64,000 bases of DNA from Balaenoptera acutorostrata (lineage: Eukaryota > Chordata > Mammalia > Artiodactyla > Balaenopteridae): contig NW_026645836.1 of NCBI RefSeq assembly GCF_949987535.1, positions 78,001-142,000 on the forward strand, in the 5' to 3' direction. Below, in pieces: positions 60,383-64,000 of the stretch. The translations under genes and the position numbers were made by a program. The first letter of the stretch is position 1. Each line of letters starts with the position of its first letter. The notes below the pieces were generated by a model, which saw only the letters and a program-made list of their open reading frames with translations, was not told the DNA's origin and did not search any database.

Positions 60383-60792
60383 TCAAGGGTAGCTTAGGGA
60401 TAGGGTTAGGGTTAGGGTACGGCTTAGGGTACGGGTTCGGGGAGGGGTTCGGGTAGGGCGTAGGGTATGGGTTAGGGTTAGGGTTAGGGTTAGTGTTAGG
60501 GTTAGGGCTCGGTTTAGGGTACGGGTTAGGATTAGGGTACGCGTTAGGGTTAGGGTAGGGGTTAGGGTTAGGGTATGCGATAGGGTGAGGTTACTTATTA
60601 AACCTATCCCACTCTCTAGATACCCCTTAGCACATAAAGGAATATTATTTGGAGGTCCAGCCATGGAGTAGAGTTTAAACACTAGGAGAAAATAAGCAAC
60701 ACACCCATTATAAAGAAATCACATTAGGATTCTCTTTTTAACCTGTTCCTTAAAACACTAGTGCTTAGGAAATCTATTGGAGGCAGAAGCAG
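60383..60792 (+). repeat. 410-bp single-unit duplication
   Basis: Near-identical to the preceding unit at 59973, including tggagtagagtttaaac, ataagcaacac and tataaagaaatc. It differs by cacataaagg for cacgtaaagg. It is the clearest one-unit step in the window, and it shifts the following T unit from +3750 to +4160. Confidence 0.9.
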
Positions 60793-63228
60793 TCAAGGGT
60801 AGCTTAGGGTTAGGTTTAGGGTTAGGGTGAGGGTTAGGGTATGGCTTAGGGTACGGGTTCGGGGAGGGGTTCGGGTAGGGCGTAGGGTATGGGTTAGGGT
60901 TAGGGTTAGGGTTAGTGTTAGGGTTAGGGCTCGGTTTAGGGTACGGTTTAGGATTAAGGTACGCGTTAGGGTTAGGGTAGGGTTTAGGGTTAGGGTACGC
61001 GTTAGGGTGAGGGTTGTTATTAAACCTATCCCACTCTCTAGATACCCCTGAGCACGTAAAGGAATATTATTTGGGGGTCCAGCCATGGAGAAGAGTTTAG
61101 ACACGAGGAGAAGATAAGGAACACACCCATTATCAAGAAATCACATTAGGATTCTCTTTTTAACCTGTTCCTTAAAACACTAGTGCTTAGGAAATCTATT
61201 GGAGGCAGAAGCAGTCAAGGGTAGCTTAGGGTTAGGGTTAGGGTTAGGGTACGGCTTAGGGTACGGGTTCGGGGAGGGGTTCGGGTAGGGCGTAGGGTAT
61301 GGTTTAGGGTTAGGGTTAGGGTTAGTGTTAGGGTTAGGGCTCGGTTTAGGGTACGTGTTAGGATTAGGGTACGCGTTAGTGTTAGGGTAGGGGTTAGGGT
61401 TAGGTAAGGCGATAGGGTGAGGTTAGTTATTAAACCTATCACACTCTTTAGATACCCCTTAGCACGTAAAGGAATATTATTTGTGGGTCCAGCCATGGAG
61501 AAGAATTTAGACACTAGGAGAAGATAAGGAACACACCCATTATCACGAAATCACATTAGGATTCTCTTTTTAACCTGTTCCTTAAAACACTAGTGCTTAG
61601 GAAATCTATTGGAGGCAGAAGCAGTCAAGGGTAGCTTAGGGTTAGGGTTAGGGTTAGGGTGAGGATTAGGGTATGGCTTAGGGTACGGGTTCGGGGAGGG
61701 GTTCGGGTAGGGCGTAGGTTATGGGTTAGGGTTAGGGTTAGGGTTAGTGTTAGGGTTAGGGCTCGGTTTAGGGTACGGGTTAGGATTAGGGTACGCGTTA
61801 GGGTTAGGGTAGGGTTTAGGGTTAGGGTACGCGTTAGGGTGAGGGTTGTTATTAAACCTATCCCACTCTCTAGATACCCCTGAGCACGTAAAGGAATATT
61901 ATTTGGGGGTCCAGCCATGGAGAAGAGTTTAGACACGAGGAGAAGATAAGGAACACACCCATTATCAAGAAATCACATTAGGATTCTCTTTTTAACCTGT
62001 TCCTTAAAACACTAGTGCTTAGGAAATCTATTGGAGGCAGAAGCAGTCAAGGGTAGCTTAGGGTTAGGGTTAGGGTTAGGGTACGGCTTAGGGTACGGGT
62101 TCGGGGAGGGGTTCGGGGAGGGTGTAGGGTATGGGTTAGGGTTAGGGTTAGTGTTAGGGTTAGGGCTCGGTTTAGGGTACGGGTTAGGATTAGGGTACGT
62201 GTTAGGGTTAGGGTAGGTGTTAGGGTTAGGGTACGCGTTAGGGTGAGGGTAGTTATTAAACCTATCCCACTCTCTATATACCCCTTAGCACGTAAAGGAA
62301 TATTATTTGGGGGTCCAGCCATGGAGAAGTGTTTAGACACTAGGAGAAGATAAGGAACACACCCATTATCACGAAATCACATTAGGATTCTCTTTTTAAC
62401 CTGTTCCTTAAAACACTAGTGCTTAGGAAATCTATTGGAGGCAGAAGCAGTCAAGGGTAGCTTAGGGTTAGGGTTAGGGTTAGGGTGAGGGTTAGGGTAT
62501 GGCTTAGGGTACGGGTTTCGGGGAGGGGTTCGAGTAGGGCGTAGGGTATGGGTTAGGGTTAGGGTTAGGGTTAGTGTTAGGGTTCGGGCTCGGTTTAGGG
62601 TACGGGTTAGGATTAGGGTACGCGTTAGTGTTAGGGTAGGGGTTAGGGTTATGGTACGCACTAGGGTGAGTGTAGTTATTAAACCTATCCCACTCTCTAG
62701 ATACCCCTGAGCACGTAAAGAAATATTATTTGGGGGTCCAGCCATGGAGAAGAGTTTAGACACTAGGAGAAGATAAGGAACACACCCATTATCAAGAAAT
62801 CACATTAGGATTCTCTTTTTAAACTGTTCCTTAAAACACTAGTGCTTAGGAAATCTATTGGAGGCAGAAGCAATCAAGGGTAACTTAGGGTTAGAGTTAG
62901 AGTTAGAGTGAGGGTTAGTGTACGGCATAGGGTACGGGTTCGGGGAGGGGTTATGGTAGGGCGTACGGTATGGGTTAGAGTTAGGGTTAGGGTTAGTGTT
63001 AGGGTTAGGGCTCGGTTTAGGGTACGGGTTAGGATTAGGGTACGCGTTAGGGTTAGGGTAGGGGTTAGAGTTAGGGTACGCTTTAGGGTGAGAGTAGTTA
63101 TTAAACCTATCCCACTCTCTAGATACCCCTTAGCACGTAAAGGAATATTATTTGGGGGTCCAGCCATGAAGAAGAGCTTAGACACTAGGAGAAGATAAGG
63201 AACACACCCATTATCAAGAAATCACATT

Positions 63229-63242
63229 AGGATTCTCTTTTT
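63229..63242 (+). other. Third empty SINE target site (K unit)
   Basis: aggattctcttttt once, followed by aacatgttcc, not aacttg. The left unit (62874) is type K with gagagtag and gagcttagac; the right unit (63296) has gtaagggtgagg and gaggcgttcggg. It is an independent SINE-free K junction that lacks the aacttg substitution. Confidence 0.65.
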
Positions 63243-63717
63243 AACATGTTCCTTAAAACACTAGTGCTTAGGAAATCTATTGGAGGCAGAAGCAGTCAAG
63301 GGTAGCTTAGGGTTAGGGTAAGGGTGAGGGGGAGGGTTAGGGTACGGCTTAGGGTACGGGTTCGGGGAGGCGTTCGGGTAGGGCGTAGGGTATGGGTTAG
63401 GGTTAGGGTTAGGGTTAGTGTTAGGGTTAGGGCTCGGTTTAGGGTACGGGTTAGGATTAGGGTACGCGTTAGTGTTATGGTAGGGGTTAGGGTTAGGGTA
63501 CGCGATAGGGTGAGGTTAGTTATTAAACCTATCCCAGTCTCTAGATACCCCTTAGCACGTAAAGGAATATTATTTGGGGGTCCAGCCATGGAGAAGAGTT
63601 TAGACACTAGGAGAAGATAAGGAACACACCCATTATCAAGAAATCACATTAGGATTCTCTTTTTAACCTGTTCCTTAAAACACTAGTGCTTAGGAAATCT
63701 ATTGGAGGCAGAAGCAG

Positions 63718-64000
63718 TCAAGGGTAGCTTAGGGTTAGGGTTAGGGTTAGGGTACGGCTTAGGGTACGGGTTCGGGGAGGGGTTCGGGTAGGGTGTAGGG
63801 TATGGGTTAGGGTTAGGGTTAGGGTTAGTGTTAGGGTTAGGGCTCGGTTTAGGGTACGGGTTAGGATTAGGGTACGCGTTAGGGTTAGGGTAGGTGTTAG
63901 GGTTAGGGTACGCGTTAGGGTGAGGGTAGTTATTAAACCTTTCACACGCTCTAGATACCACCTAGCACGTAAAGGAATAGTATTTGGGGGTCCAGCCATG
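63718..64000 (+). repeat. Truncated, diverged last unit
   Basis: The window ends at the ccatg of the unique domain. This unit carries more private substitutions in its unique domain than most others. Confidence 0.75.

Larger units (their letters stand above)
52473..60792 (+). repeat. Array segment 9: 3750-bp duplication plus a single-unit duplication
   Basis: Units start at 52473 H, 52883 T, 53305 H, 53715 V, 54125 H, 54547 V, 54957 K, 55379 T, 55801 S, 56223 H, 56633 T, 57055 H, 57465 V, 57875 H, 58297 V, 58707 K, 59129 T, 59551 S, 59973 H and 60383 H. No SINE, but the K-T junctions at 55.3 and 59.1 kb are the empty counterparts of the SINE site. Confidence 0.9.
1..64000 (+). repeat. Head-to-tail satellite array, 410/422-bp units with telomere-like hexamer domain
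   Basis: About 146 units plus a partial first one, all in one orientation with the TTAGGG-like strand on +. Counting each unit from tcaagggtagc, start-to-start distances are mostly 422 or 410 bp, with 416, 404, 374 and 350 bp variants (steps of 6) and a few 409, 421 and 423 bp units from single-base indels. Each unit has an in-phase hexamer domain followed by a non-repetitive AT-richer domain. NcoI (ccatgg) and XbaI (tctaga) sites occur about once per unit in the unique domain; S units with ctttagatacc lack the XbaI site. Known from memory, not checked: baleen whales have a 422-bp heavy satellite with telomere-like subrepeats. No gene is seen anywhere in the array. Confidence 0.97.
60793..64000 (+). 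repeat. Array segment 10: mixed units to the window end
   Basis: Units start at 60793 T, 61215 S, 61625 T, 62047 T, 62451 V, 62874 K, 63296 S and 63718 T (truncated). No long near-identical duplication after 61.2 kb. The unit at 62451 is 423 bp because of gggtttcgggg; that at 62047 is 404 bp. The last unit has several private changes (cctttcacacgctc, taccacctagc, aatagtattt). Confidence 0.88.

Noticed and set aside
120..63999. Repeated ~99-103 codon minus-strand frames and ~96-98 codon plus-strand frames in nearly every unit
   Set aside because: They are low-complexity translations of hexamer repeats, overlap each other on both strands, change length in two-codon steps, and lack any recognisable domain. 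They come from the 6-bp periodicity, not from coding.
1..64000. CRISPR-like array (regular repeats with variable spacers)
   Set aside because: The units are 410-422 bp, the sequence between conserved parts is itself repeated, and the SINE and hexamers are vertebrate.

Overview
The window is one uninterrupted tandem satellite array from a mammalian genome. I find no protein-coding gene, tRNA, rRNA or other host gene. About 146 head-to-tail units plus a partial first unit fill all 64 kb on one strand. A standard unit is 422 or 410 bp and has two domains. The first is about 210-220 bp of in-phase hexamers related to the vertebrate telomere repeat TTAGGG (variants such as gtacgg, gttcgg, gtaggg, gctcgg sit at fixed places). 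The second is about 195-200 bp of AT-richer non-hexameric sequence ('unique domain'). Eleven units carry a tRNA-derived SINE on the minus strand that I recognise as the cetacean/hippopotamus/ruminant CHR family, in its cetacean form. From memory, a 422-bp heavy satellite with telomere-like subrepeats and terminal chromosome location is known from baleen whales. I therefore read this as mysticete subtelomeric or terminal heterochromatin; I could not check this against a database.

Units fall into five recurring types, recognised by the last ~25 bp of the hexamer domain: V (tacgcactagggtgagg), H (tatgcgatagggtgagg then ttactt), T (tacgcgttagggtgaggg), S (tacgcgatagggtgagg then ttag) and K (tacgctttagg). 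Layout: 1-2.8 kb, a 1664-bp duplication; 3.0-8.35 kb, an older, degenerate five-unit order (V K H T T); 8.35-9.1 kb, first SINE; 9.1-14.1 kb, a 2496-bp tandem duplication; 14.1-36.3 kb, ten more SINE copies, half of the neighbouring pairs about 2388 bp apart, including a 5198-bp two-SINE duplication (about 21.7-32.1 kb); 36.35-40.1 kb, a 2086-bp-period duplication; 40.5-52.5 kb, a 6596/5354-bp pair with a nested 1242-bp duplication; 52.9-60.4 kb, a 3750-bp pair followed by a 410-bp extra copy; 60.8-64 kb, mixed single units with a truncated, diverged last unit.

The main biological story is a single SINE insertion that was then copied with the satellite: all 11 copies share the same insertion point and the same 14-bp target duplication. 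Matching SINE-free target sites, flanked by the same diagnostic variants, survive at about 55.3, 59.1 and 63.2 kb. Many recurring open frames of ~100 codons on both strands follow from the hexamer length being a multiple of three and are not genes.
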